DNA from: Candidatus Pantoea gossypiicola
GTDB lineage: Bacteria; Pseudomonadota; Gammaproteobacteria; Enterobacterales; Enterobacteriaceae
Direction of reading: 5' to 3'
Assembly (NCBI RefSeq): GCF_008632075.1
Contig: NZ_VWVM01000009.1
Location: 62,001 to 126,000 of the forward strand
Length of the DNA stretch: 64,000 nt
Made by a program: the position numbers and the translations under genes. The notes below the pieces were generated by a model. It saw only the letters and a list, made by a program, of their open reading frames with translations, was not told the DNA's origin and searched no databases. Of this stretch, positions 23,849 to 32,019 are shown one piece after another. Each line of letters begins with the position of its first letter. Position 1 is the first letter of the stretch.

Positions 23849-24619
23849 ATGAAAATCGATGTGAATTCTGATATGGGCGAAGGCTTTGGCGTCTGGCAGG
23901 TATGTGATGACGCGGCGCTGATGCAGGTGGTCTCATCCGCAAATGTGGCCTGTGGTTTCCATGCCGGTGATCCGTCTATTATGACGCGAATGGTGCGCCT
24001 GGCGAAGGCGCACGGCGTCGGCATTGGCGCACATCCTGGGCTGCCGGATCGCCAGGGCTTTGGCCGCCGTGAATTACCATTCAGCGCAGATGAATTGTGC
24101 CAGCAGGTGATTTACCAACTCGGTGCCCTCCGCGCCATCGCCTGCGCTGAAAGCACACGCGTGACGCACCTCAGCTTCCATGCTGCGATGGGCAATATTA
24201 TTAATCGCGATGCAACGGTGGCATTGCAGGTGATGCAGGCGATTGCGCGCATCGATCCTGATCTGATTATCTTTGCCCAGCCGGACACGATCATTGAGCG
24301 GGCGGCGCAAAGCATTGGTCTGCCGACCCTGACGCTATTTCTCGCCGATCGTGCCTATGATGCTAAAGGTCAGCTGGTGCCGCGCGGCAAGCCGGGAGCG
24401 GTCATTACCACGGAAAGTGCCGTTCGCTCACGCGTGCGACAGTTTCTGCTGGAAGGGACGGTTACCACGATTGAAGGTGACCTGCTGCCTATTCGGGCAC
24501 GCTCGATTCTGATCCACAGTGATACGCCGGGTTCGGTGGAACTGGCAGCGATAGTGCGTAACGAGATCGAAGCCAATGGCGGCAGCGTGTGTCCGGCCTC
24601 GGAGGTGCTGTTGGGATAA
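23849..24619 (+). CDS. LamB/YcsF family protein, PxpA-like
   Basis: The 256-residue product belongs to the family of 5-oxoprolinase subunit A. The N-terminal pattern MKIDVNSDMGEGFG, SSANVACGFHAGDPSIM (29-45) and GAHPGLPDRQGFGRR (60-74) is intact. The usual VKPHGALYN motif is replaced by THLSFHAAMGNIIN, keeping only the histidine (His111), and the late CVHGD motif reads LIHSDTPGS. It therefore belongs to a divergent subgroup, and 5-oxoprolinase activity should not be assumed. GAGCAGGACAAG precedes the ATG. The IS remnant starts 13 bp after its stop. Confidence 0.85.
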   Translation: MKIDVNSDMGEGFGVWQVCDDAALMQVVSSANVACGFHAGDPSIMTRMVRLAKAHGVGIGAHPGLPDRQGFGRRELPFSADELCQQVIYQLGALRAIACAESTRVTHLSFHAAMGNIINRDATVALQVMQAIARIDPDLIIFAQPDTIIERAAQSIGLPTLTLFLADRAYDAKGQLVPRGKPGAVITTESAVRSRVRQFLLEGTVTTIEGDLLPIRARSILIHSDTPGSVELAAIVRNEIEANGGSVCPASEVLLG

Positions 24620-24632
24620 CGACTAAGCGTTG

Positions 24633-25007
24633 TGACTAGACCCGCATAGGTTGACACGTTATGCCGTCAAAACGCCTGATGCACTGCATCAGGCGTTTTG
24701 TATTTCAGCAACAGATGTGGTCGCTGACTATTATGGATTTCAAGTGACTCTGCCACCATCCTCCCTGCCTGAATAACACCTTCCGGGTGAGTTATCAGCA
24801 GCTCGTTTTTCAGGATCCCATTAACCCTCTCCGCCAGCGCGTTCTGGTAACAGTCATAGCCATCTGTCATTTCGCCTTTTTCAGCCTGCTCAACGACAGC
24901 CAGTTTAAAGGACAGAGAGTATTGCGTTGTGTACGTTTAACATACTGTTTCATCACATTCTCCTGAGAACACCGGGAAAATGTGGCAACGCTATTCAGGA
25001 CGGGTCA
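24633..25007 (-). mobile_element. Internally deleted IS3-family insertion sequence
   Basis: Both ends are still recognisable: TGAC at 24633 followed by a stretch ending TTGACAC, and GTGGCAAC...GGGTCA at 24982-25007, form imperfect terminal inverted repeats. Between them, on the minus strand, are the first codons of orfA (ATG 24951-24953 after AGGAGA, MKQYVKRTQRN) and the last 65 or so codons of orfB. The centre of the element is gone, so it cannot transpose by itself. It sits between the pxpA-like gene and the aminotransferase. Confidence 0.82.
24667..24953 (-). pseudogene. OrfA-OrfB transposase remnant
   Basis: The 5' part reads MKQYVKRTQRN and then, after a one-base deletion, YSLSFKLAVVEQAEKGEMT, the start of an IS3-type orfA. 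It joins directly to DGYDCYQNALAERVNGILKNE and continues to the RPHLLLKYKTPDAVHQAF C-terminus of orfB, which holds part of the DDE-domain end. The junction lies at a shared ATGAC, suggesting deletion between short direct repeats. The DDE catalytic core is absent. Confidence 0.82.
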
Positions 25008-25014
25008 TTGGCGT

Positions 25015-25045
25015 AAAAAAAAGCGGCGTAAGCACCGCTTTTTTT
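25015..25045. terminator. Bidirectional terminator
   Basis: An A-run, GCGG, an 8-nt loop, CCGC and a T-run form a hairpin flanked by A and T tracts, usable on both strands. It lies 20 bp after the stop of the minus-strand aminotransferase and just outside the IS remnant, so it most probably ends the aminotransferase transcript. Confidence 0.8.
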
Positions 25046-25064
25046 ATGTCAGACTGGCTGCCAT

Positions 25065-26267
25065 TCAGTGGCAACCGGCGCAAAATGCCGCGATACGATC
25101 GCAACCCGTCTGTAGACGTTCCATACTGGTGGCATACGAGAGGCGGAAATAAGGACTCATACCATACGCTGCGCCCTGTACCGTCACCACATGCTGCTCT
25201 TCAATCAGTGCCATAACAAAGTCGGCATCATGACTGATGAGACGTCCACCAGCGCTGGTCTTGCCAATAAACGCGGCAATATTCACGAAAAGGTAAAAAG
25301 CCCCCTGCGGGCGATGACAGCTCAATCCGTCCACCGCGTTCAGCCGCTCCAGCACGTAGTCGCGACGCTGGCGATAGATTGTCGCCCGCTCCTTTAACAG
25401 CGTCTGCGGGCCGTCAAGCACGGCGACAGCCGCCGCCTGTGTCAGGGTCGTCACGCCGCCACTGTTCTGGGTATTTACATTACTCATTGCCCTGATGAGT
25501 TTCAGCGGGCCACCACAGAAACCAAGACGCCAGCCGGTCATTGAGTACGCTTTTGATACCCCATTCACCGTCAGAACGCGATCGTACAGGCGGGGTTCTA
25601 CCTGGGCGATGGTCACGAAGGAGACGCCATCATAAATCAGGTGTTCATAAATATCGTCGGTCAGGATCCAGATGTGAGGATGATCCAGCATCACATCGGC
25701 AATTGCCTGCAATTCACTGCGGCTGGCAACAGAACCGGTCGGGTTGCTCGGGTAGTTGAGCAGCAGCCATTTGGTATTGTCGGTAATAGCCGCCTGCAGG
25801 TCGGCGGGCAGAGGTTTAAAGCCGTTTTCTTCATGACACAACACCGGCACAGGCGTGCCGCCGGCAAATTTTACGATATCGGCATAGCTAATCCATGACG
25901 GGGTCGGGATCACCACTTCATCACCCGGGTTGATGGTGGCCAGCATGGCATTGAAAATAATCTGTTTCGCGCCGCCAGCGCTCAGAATCTGACTGATATC
26001 GTAATCCAGCCCGTTATCGCGCTTAAACTTACGCTGAATAGCCGCGCGTAATGCGGGTGTGCCATCGGTCGGCGGGTAACGTGTGTCCCCTGCGCGCGCC
26101 GCCACGTAAGCCGCTTCCGTGGCATGTTCCGGGGTTGGAAAGTCAGGCTCGCCGGTCGACAGGCCTACAACATCAATTCCCTGCGCGGCAAGATCGCGCG
26201 CTTTTTGCGTCATGGCAACAGAGGCAGAAACGGCAACATTTTTTAAGCGATTGGCTATATCAGGCAT
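25065..26267 (-). CDS. PLP-dependent aminotransferase, class I/II, aspartate aminotransferase-like
   Basis: The 400-residue product is a fold-type I aminotransferase close to the AspC/Thermus type (subgroup I-beta/gamma): GLSTGEPDFPTP (36-47), SAGGAKQIIF, NYPSNPTGS (171-179), TDDIYEHL (203-210) and the PLP lysine Lys239 in VNGVSKAYSMTGWRLGF, plus a C-terminal arginine in FRLSY. The start at 26265-26267 (MPDIANRLKN) follows GGAAAACCTGCTT; an ATG seven codons earlier has no ribosome site. It is divergent from the LysR gene and probably acts on an amino acid made or imported by this block. The substrate is unknown. Confidence 0.88.
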   Translation of the reverse strand: MPDIANRLKNVAVSASVAMTQKARDLAAQGIDVVGLSTGEPDFPTPEHATEAAYVAARAGDTRYPPTDGTPALRAAIQRKFKRDNGLDYDISQILSAGGAKQIIFNAMLATINPGDEVVIPTPSWISYADIVKFAGGTPVPVLCHEENGFKPLPADLQAAITDNTKWLLLNYPSNPTGSVASRSELQAIADVMLDHPHIWILTDDIYEHLIYDGVSFVTIAQVEPRLYDRVLTVNGVSKAYSMTGWRLGFCGGPLKLIRAMSNVNTQNSGGVTTLTQAAAVAVLDGPQTLLKERATIYRQRRDYVLERLNAVDGLSCHRPQGAFYLFVNIAAFIGKTSAGGRLISHDADFVMALIEEQHVVTVQGAAYGMSPYFRLSYATSMERLQTGCDRIAAFCAGCH

Positions 26268-26536
26268 AAGCAGGTTTTCCGGTAGCATTGATAAATCAGG
26301 TGGGTGCCCGGAGAGAATAGGGTTTGGCCGCGGGCAGCGGTTAATAGAGGTTTGTTTTGGTGCTATAACACAAAACGATGACGGATGCGGCTAGCGCACT
26401 GCATTAGTGCAGGTTGCAACCTGCGTGAGAAGAACCCAGGGCCCGGTACAGCTGAATAGCCGCTGCAGGCGGTATGACAGTTCTGGCATCAACTTTGCTT
26501 ATTCTCTCATGTCCGCCATATTATGAGGTCTTGCCC

Positions 26537-27460
26537 ATGAATCTGCGCCGCCTGAAGTACTTTATCAAAATCGTTGATGTCGGCAGCCTGACGCAAGCTG
26601 CAGACATTTTGCATATCGCGCAGCCCGCGCTCAGCCAGCAACTGGCAACTCTGGAGGGCGAAGTTAATCAGCAGCTGCTAATCCGAACCAAGCGCGGCGT
26701 GACGCCAACCGAAGCAGGGAAGATTCTTTATACCCATGCGCAGGCGATCATGCGCCAGTGTGATCAGGCGCAGAGCGCGATTGATCGCGCTGACGCGGCG
26801 CTCTCAGGTCATGTATCCATCGGACTGGCACCCGGCACCGCCGCCCAGCAGCTGGCGCTACCGCTACTGGCAGAAGTACAGCGCCAGCATCCGGACATCG
26901 TGCTCTACTTCAATGAAAACTTCGGCACCACGCTCAGCGAACTCATCATGAACGGACGCATGGATATGGCGGTAATTTACGACAACCGAAATATTCATGG
27001 TCTGCGTTTTATTCCATTGATGAAAGAAGATCTTTTCTTTGTTTGTCCACACAGCATTGCTCAGCCGGTTAAACAGATTGCGCTGGCCGAAGTGGCGCGC
27101 TATGACCTGTTTCTGCCGCGTATCTATAACATTATGCGTAAGGTGGTGGATGATGCCTTTATACATGGCGGGCTTAGTTACAGGGTGATGTGCGAGATTG
27201 AATCGCAAACCACACTCAATGCTGCGCTGGCTGCGGGCATGGGCTGCACCATAATGCCGGAGTCCGCCGCGCGGGCAATGTTGAAAGCCTCTGATGCCTG
27301 GATGGCCAAAGTTGTCGAACCGGACGTTCAGGCTTCGCTGTCGTTCTGTATGTCTGATCACCTGCCTCTGTCAGAACCAGCGGAAGCAGTAAAGGCTATT
27401 CTGCTGTCACTGATGGCGCGGCGTACCGTTGATAATCGTCCGTTAACGCTGGTGGGATGA
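26537..27460 (+). CDS. LysR-family regulator, Nac-like
   Basis: The 307-residue product has a winged helix-turn-helix almost identical to that of E. coli Nac (MNLRRLKYFIKIVDVGSLTQ, then AADILHIAQPALSQQLATLE and IRTKRGVTPTEAGKILY). The effector domain is more divergent but ends with the Nac-like GMGCTIMPESAAR and AVKAILLSLMARR. The ATG at 26537 follows TATGAGG; the frame is open 21 codons upstream. Nac binds ATA-N9-TAT and works without a small-molecule effector under nitrogen limitation. This copy sits inside the transporter block, divergent from the aminotransferase, and probably regulates the block. It may be a paralogue and not the global Nac. Confidence 0.9.
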   Translation: MNLRRLKYFIKIVDVGSLTQAADILHIAQPALSQQLATLEGEVNQQLLIRTKRGVTPTEAGKILYTHAQAIMRQCDQAQSAIDRADAALSGHVSIGLAPGTAAQQLALPLLAEVQRQHPDIVLYFNENFGTTLSELIMNGRMDMAVIYDNRNIHGLRFIPLMKEDLFFVCPHSIAQPVKQIALAEVARYDLFLPRIYNIMRKVVDDAFIHGGLSYRVMCEIESQTTLNAALAAGMGCTIMPESAARAMLKASDAWMAKVVEPDVQASLSFCMSDHLPLSEPAEAVKAILLSLMARRTVDNRPLTLVG

Positions 27461-27587
27461 ATAAGTGGCGCTTATCACCGCAAAGCGAAACCCTCTTACT
27501 CAGGGCTAAGGATAATGCGCTAGAGTGCAGCAGATGTGTAACAGGTACTGTTACCTGTTCGCAATATTTATTTGCGACGGAACCACT

Positions 27588-28028
27588 ATGGAAAAACACT
27601 CATTAGCTCTCCCTGAATTACGCCAGGTCGCGCACAAGATGCGCGCTGCCGGTTTGGGCAGTATTGAATTAAGCGGTAAAGACTGGAAGGTACGCCTGCA
27701 TTATAACCCGGGTCCGCCGCAGCTCAATGCAAAGCCCCCTGCCCTGCCAGCCACGGTCTCACTTCCTGACGCGCCAGCGTCGACCGCCGTCGTTGCGCCG
27801 ATACCTGGCAAAATCCTGCTGCAACATCCGCTCAATGGTGTGGCTTTCGCCAGGGCGGGACAGCAGGTAAAGCAGGATGAGGTTCTGGCGCTGGTACAGG
27901 TCGGCTATCTCTATTTACCGGTCACCAGCCCGGCAGACGGCACGCTGACGTCGATCGCCGTTACGCAGGATCAGCCAGTGGAGTATGGCAGTGAAGTTGC
28001 TCAGCTCAACATCATGGTGAACGTGTAA
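27588..28028 (+). CDS. Biotin-carboxyl-carrier-like protein without the biotin lysine
   Basis: The 146-residue product has an N-terminal stretch of 40 residues resembling AccB, a Pro/Ala-rich linker (about 41-68) and a C-terminal biotinyl/lipoyl-type beta domain (about 69-144: VVAPIPGKIL...GQQVKQDEVLALV...SPADGTL). The modification motif EAMKM is replaced by QVGYLYL (104-110), with Tyr107 where the biotinylated lysine should be. No biotin carboxylase gene is nearby. Similar carrier-like proteins accompany KipI/KipA/LamB genes in other bacteria, to my recollection. The role is unknown. The start at 27588 (MEKHS) follows GACGGAACC. Confidence 0.8.
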   Translation: MEKHSLALPELRQVAHKMRAAGLGSIELSGKDWKVRLHYNPGPPQLNAKPPALPATVSLPDAPASTAVVAPIPGKILLQHPLNGVAFARAGQQVKQDEVLALVQVGYLYLPVTSPADGTLTSIAVTQDQPVEYGSEVAQLNIMVNV

Positions 28029-28036
28029 AGCCGGTT

Positions 28037-28051
28037 ATAAGCCCCCCTTAT
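28037..28051. promoter_or_regulatory. Nac-type site ATA-N9-TAT, palindromic
   Basis: ATAAGCCCCCCTTAT fits ATA-N9-TAT exactly and is also a perfect ATAAG/CTTAT palindrome. It lies 9 bp after the carrier-like gene and about 110 bp before the dehydrogenase gene, so it could regulate the downstream SDR-permease-ATPase unit. Binding is predicted only. Confidence 0.42.
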
Positions 28052-28160
28052 CGCCTCACATCTTTTATGTCTTATACCCGTAAGGCATTACTGCATAGAG
28101 TCAAAACAGAGCGATTCAGACCGCGGTGATGGACACCACGGCGCTAACAGGAGAGGCACA

Positions 28161-28913
28161 ATGCCATTTTCAGATTATAACGTCGCGCTGGTGACCGGTG
28201 CCTCTGCCGGCATGGGTGCAGCGATTGTTGAACGTTTGTGTCGGGAAGGGATTACCGTCCACGCAGTGGCACGACGGGAAGAGCAGTTGGCGGCACTGGC
28301 GGAACGTACTGGTTGTATTCCGCACGCCGTTGACGTGTCTGACCTTACGGCATTGACTGAACTGTGCCGTGATTTGCAGGTGGATATTCTGGTGAACAAT
28401 GCGGGCATATCCCACCCCGGTTCGATTTTACATGCCGACGAACATGTGGTGGAAACACAGGTGGATGTCAACCTGCGTGCCGTGCTGCATCTCTGCCGAA
28501 TGCTGGTTCCGGGCATGGTGGCTCGCGACTGCGGTCACGTTATTAACATCACCTCCATTGCAGCAATCTATAACTTTGGCGGTAACTCGGTTTATCACGC
28601 GACGAAAGCCGCTGTGCATGCGTTATCACGTCAGCTGCGTGTCGATTGCTACGGCAAGCGGGTACGGATTACCGAAATCTGTCCAGGCCGTGTAGCAACC
28701 GATATTTTTGGCAACGTTTCCGGTGACCACGAAGCGGCGCGCCGCCAGTTCATTGATGGCTTTGAACTGCCTGAGGCGAACGATATCGCTGACTGCGTCG
28801 CCTTTGCGGTTTCGGCCCCCATTGCCGTCAATATCGGCAATATTGAAATCACCCCGACTCTGCAGGTGCCTGGCGGACTTTCTACCATGCGTCCGGGCGA
28901 GAGTGTGGCCTGA
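28161..28913 (+). CDS. Short-chain dehydrogenase/reductase
   Basis: The 250-residue product is a classical SDR: TGASAGMG cofactor motif (12-19), NNAG (79-82), catalytic Ser132, Tyr145 and Lys149 (YHATK), and an ARR stretch after beta-2 suggesting NADP preference. The sequence resembles the YdfG group acting on 3-hydroxy acids such as serine and 3-hydroxypropionate (CPGRVATDIFGN region). GGAGAGGC precedes the ATG. It is followed after 23 bp by the ABC permeases. It probably oxidises or reduces an intermediate of the imported compound; the substrate cannot be read from the sequence. Confidence 0.87.
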   Translation: MPFSDYNVALVTGASAGMGAAIVERLCREGITVHAVARREEQLAALAERTGCIPHAVDVSDLTALTELCRDLQVDILVNNAGISHPGSILHADEHVVETQVDVNLRAVLHLCRMLVPGMVARDCGHVINITSIAAIYNFGGNSVYHATKAAVHALSRQLRVDCYGKRVRITEICPGRVATDIFGNVSGDHEAARRQFIDGFELPEANDIADCVAFAVSAPIAVNIGNIEITPTLQVPGGLSTMRPGESVA

Positions 28914-28936
28914 TCCATCTGTCAGAAGGAAACACT

Positions 28937-29632
28937 ATGGCACTCGATTTTAGCAGCGTGGTAACCGGCCACTTCGGCCAGATGATTGTCGATGGTGCTG
29001 CGATCACCCTGCAACTGGCATTGGGTGCCTGGCTGCTCGCCATGTTTATCGCGCTATTGCTGGTCGTCATCCGCCTGACGGCTTACCGCCCAGGCGTATG
29101 GCTGGTGAGGATCTATGTCTCCTATCACCGCAATGTACCGACGCTGATTCAGTTAATGATGTGGTACTTCGCCATTCCGTCGCTGCTGCCCGAATCGCTT
29201 CAGATGTGGATTAACGATTTTAATGCCGAGTTCCTGTTTGCCCTGTTTGCTCTCGGCCTGTGTCAGGCGGCTTACTTCTCTGAAGATATTCGTAGTGGCC
29301 TGCGCGCCATTCCGGAGGGACAAAGCGAAGCGGCACGCGCGCTGGGCATGGGATATGTACGCACGATGAGATCGGTAATACTACCGCAGGGCATCCGTAA
29401 CGCCCTGCCAGCAGTGGTAAACCACACCGTCCTGTTATTCAAAAACACCAGTCTGGCAATGGTCATCGGCGTGATGGAACTGACCTACGTTAAGCGTGAT
29501 ATTGAAAACCAGACCTTCCGCACCTTCGAGGCTTATCTGGTGGGAACGCTGGGCTATCTTGCCGTCTCCCTGTTATTGATGGGCGCAGGCGCATTGCTGG
29601 CGCGACACTTCCAGCGCGCGTACGCGAGGTAA
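28937..29632 (+). CDS. Polar amino acid ABC transporter permease (HisM/GltJ type)
   Basis: The 231-residue inner-membrane protein has about five membrane segments and the EAA loop IPEGQSEAARALGMGYVRTM followed by RSVILPQ, which contacts the ATPase. The N-terminal segment GAAITLQLALGAWLLAMFIA is typical of the HisMQ family. AGAAGGAAACACT precedes the ATG. It forms a heterodimer with the permease starting 5 bp after it, fed by the binding protein at 21248. Confidence 0.92.
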   Translation: MALDFSSVVTGHFGQMIVDGAAITLQLALGAWLLAMFIALLLVVIRLTAYRPGVWLVRIYVSYHRNVPTLIQLMMWYFAIPSLLPESLQMWINDFNAEFLFALFALGLCQAAYFSEDIRSGLRAIPEGQSEAARALGMGYVRTMRSVILPQGIRNALPAVVNHTVLLFKNTSLAMVIGVMELTYVKRDIENQTFRTFEAYLVGTLGYLAVSLLLMGAGALLARHFQRAYAR

Positions 29633-29637
29633 TCCCG

Positions 29638-30393
29638 ATGTTCGACCTTTTCACTATATTGCACGACAACGGCATGCTGTTACTGATGGGACAATACCCG
29701 AGTGGCCCGCTGGGTGGTGTGCTCTGTACCTTACTCATCTCTGTACTGGCCGTGGTGTTTGCTTTTCCGGTAGGGATTCTGCTGGGGCTGGCACGCCTGG
29801 CATCCTGGCGCTGGCTCAGCTGGCCTGCGGCATGCTGGGTCTATTTGCTGCGCGGCATCCCGCTGATGATGGTGGTGTTCTGGACCTACTTCTGTGTACC
29901 GCTGCTCATTGGCCATAATATCAGCGGCTTCTCTACCATGCTGTGTACGCTGATAATTTATGAAAGCGCCTATATCGCCGAGATTGTTCGCGGAGGGATT
30001 CAGGCGCTGCCACAGGGGCAATATGAGGCGTCGCGTGCGCTGGGCATGAGCCATATCAGAGCGTTGCGTTTAGTGATACTGCCGCAGGCGCTCTATAACT
30101 CCCTGCCGAGTCTGGTCAGCCAGCTGGTATCCATTATTAAGGACAGTACGCTGGGTTATGTCATCAACGTGCCAGAGCTAACGTATGCCGCTAACCAGGT
30201 GAGTAACCAACTGCTGACCAAGCCATTCCAGGTGTTTGCGATTGTTGCGATGAGCTACTACATCATCTGCTTCAGTCTTACCTGGCTGGCGGAGAAACTG
30301 GAGCAGCGCATTGCGAGTAAACGGCGTAGTGCAATGACTGATAACGAAACCGTTGCTGCGCCGCTGGTGCTGACAAAAACGCAATCTCAATAA
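29638..30393 (+). CDS. Polar amino acid ABC transporter permease (second subunit)
   Basis: The 251-residue partner permease has membrane segments from about residue 25 and the EAA loop LPQGQYEASRALGMSHIRAL then RLVILPQ. RGIPLMMVVFW and PELTYAANQVSNQ are the usual HisMQ-family landmarks. The C-terminal 30 residues (SKRRSAMTDNETVAAPLVLT...) form a hydrophilic tail longer than usual. The order permease-permease-ATPase, with gaps of 5 and 9 bp, points to one transcript. Confidence 0.92.
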   Translation: MFDLFTILHDNGMLLLMGQYPSGPLGGVLCTLLISVLAVVFAFPVGILLGLARLASWRWLSWPAACWVYLLRGIPLMMVVFWTYFCVPLLIGHNISGFSTMLCTLIIYESAYIAEIVRGGIQALPQGQYEASRALGMSHIRALRLVILPQALYNSLPSLVSQLVSIIKDSTLGYVINVPELTYAANQVSNQLLTKPFQVFAIVAMSYYIICFSLTWLAEKLEQRIASKRRSAMTDNETVAAPLVLTKTQSQ

Positions 30394-30402
30394 GGAACTG
30401 CC

Positions 30403-31140
30403 ATGAGGCCCATGATTCTTTTTAATCAGGTTAACAAGTGGTATGGCGAATATCAGGCGCTGACCAGTCTGAGCGCTGAAATTAAACCCGGTGAAGTGGT
30501 AGTGGTGTGTGGCCCTTCCGGATCGGGAAAGTCGACGTTAATCCGTACGGTAAACCGCCTGGAGCCGATTGAGCAGGGGCAAATTTTGTTTGATGGCATG
30601 GATATTCATGGCAGCAGTACACGCCTCAATCAGCTGCGCACACGCATCGGTTTTGTGTTTCAGAATTTCAACCTGTTCCCGCATATCTCAGTGCTTGACA
30701 ATATTATGCTCTCTCCCATGAAGGTACTGGGCGTAAAGCGGTCGCAGGCACGTCAGCATGCAGAGGAATTACTGGAACGCGTGGGCTTATCCCATAAAGC
30801 GAGAGCTTATCCGGCACAGCTCTCTGGCGGTCAGCAGCAGCGGGTGGCGATAGCGCGTGCGCTGGCGATGAAACCGCCGGTCATGTTGTTTGATGAACCT
30901 ACCTCGGCGCTTGACCCGGAAATGGTCGGTGAAGTATTGAATGTTATGCGGGGGCTTGCGCAGGAGGGGATGACGATGATGTGCGTGACGCACGAGATGA
31001 ATTTTGCTCGCGAAGTGGCGGATACCATCTGGTTTATGGACCATGGGCAGATTCTGGAGAAAGCGTCACCGGAGAATTTTTTTAGCAGGCCACAGCATGA
31101 GCGTGCAAAACGTTTTTTGAGTGATTTGCGCGCTCATTAG
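30403..31140 (+). CDS. Polar amino acid ABC transporter ATPase (GlnQ type)
   Basis: The 245-residue nucleotide-binding subunit has Walker [10 protein letters not shown] (37-45), a Q-loop [17 protein letters not shown], signature LSGGQQQR, Walker [13 protein letters not shown] and the switch histidine in [20 protein letters not shown] precedes the ATG at 30403; a second ATG three codons later is less well placed. It is the last gene of the accessory block. Confidence 0.94.
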   Translation: MRPMILFNQVNKWYGEYQALTSLSAEIKPGEVVVVCGPSGSGKSTLIRTVNRLEPIEQGQILFDGMDIHGSSTRLNQLRTRIGFVFQNFNLFPHISVLDNIMLSPMKVLGVKRSQARQHAEELLERVGLSHKARAYPAQLSGGQQQRVAIARALAMKPPVMLFDEPTSALDPEMVGEVLNVMRGLAQEGMTMMCVTHEMNFAREVADTIWFMDHGQILEKASPENFFSRPQHERAKRFLSDLRAH

Positions 31141-31560
31141 ACGCGAAACGAAAGCTCAAAAGGGTCTGTTGTACACATAATATGCTCAGGCTTGTCTTAC
31201 CGGGAATGAGGCTGTAAGTGCTTTTCATCCCGTTCGGCAAAGACTAAAGATGACGGATAGCGCCCTTTTCTGTCATCTATTTAGCCTGATCTATTCTGAA
31301 TTTGCGCTGGATGCCAGTAAAGGCGGTGCCGACGAAAAACCGGGGGCACAGCACGCCAGCCATAGTATTAAGTCACACTTCCGAACAGGATGAACCGGCG
31401 ATCATCTCGTCATACATGGCAAAATCTTATCAGGGCTGAAAAGGACGTATCCCCGAGGCGTTGATAGCCAATGATTTTTGCCGATGCATCGAAACCGGAC
31501 AGCCGGTCCAGCGGCATGCCGATTATCACTATTAAGGCAGCAATAAGCCTGGCGTCGCCA
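31141..31560. other. Gene-free right edge of the accessory block
   Basis: No supported gene lies in these 420 bp. One plus-strand reading from about 31390 looks protein-like (SSYMAKSYQG, stop, KGRIPEALIANDFCRCIETG) but has internal stops and no recognised family, so it may be a decayed gene fragment. An imperfect inverted repeat AGATGAC...GTCATCT lies near 31248-31280. These are the kinds of traces expected at the edge of an insertion or deletion. Confidence 0.4.
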
Positions 31561-32007
31561 TCAGAGCTGCGCGCCCCAGGCTTCAACCCACGGAGAGGTC
31601 ACCGCTTCCGGCTCAGGATTTTCGGTGGCATCAACCAGTAACACCTCACCGACCCGCTGTGCGCCCTGCTCCCGCAGCAGCGCATCGAAAGTTTTACCCG
31701 CGCCACAAAAATGGTCGTAACTGCTGTCACCCAGCGCAATCACGCCATAGCGCAACGCAGGCTGATGACCCAGCTTATCTTTAACGGCATGGAACAGGCC
31801 TGAAATCGTGTCGGGAAAATCGCCTTGTCCGGTGGTTGAGGTGACAATTAACGCCACGTCGCTGGCATAGTTCTGCCAGTCTGCCAGCGTCGGATCGTCA
31901 AACACGGTGACGCTGTGACCCTGCTGCTGCAGAACGGGCTCCGCTTCTTCCGCCACCAGCAGCGCATTGCCGTATACCGTCCCCACAAAAATGCCAATCT
32001 TTGCCAT
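31561..32007 (-). CDS. yqcA: Flavodoxin YqcA
   Basis: The 148-residue product is a MioC/YqcA-type short flavodoxin binding FMN. The phosphate loop is GTVYGNA near residue 9, with [10 protein letters not shown] and [13 protein letters not shown] as the other FMN-contact loops. It closely follows E. coli YqcA (149 residues), which contributes to low-potential electron transfer. It is 12 bp after truC in the yqcC-truC-yqcA unit. In E. coli gudP is the next gene, so the accessory block and garD separate them here. Confidence 0.95.
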   Translation of the reverse strand: MAKIGIFVGTVYGNALLVAEEAEPVLQQQGHSVTVFDDPTLADWQNYASDVALIVTSTTGQGDFPDTISGLFHAVKDKLGHQPALRYGVIALGDSSYDHFCGAGKTFDALLREQGAQRVGEVLLVDATENPEPEAVTSPWVEAWGAQL

Positions 32008-32019
32008 CTGCTTTCTCCC

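Noticed and set aside
23671..24024. Minus-strand frame of 117 codons with a repeated peptide across the 8-bp repeat
   Set aside because: The repetitive peptide comes from the tandem repeat, and the frame is antisense to two well-supported genes.
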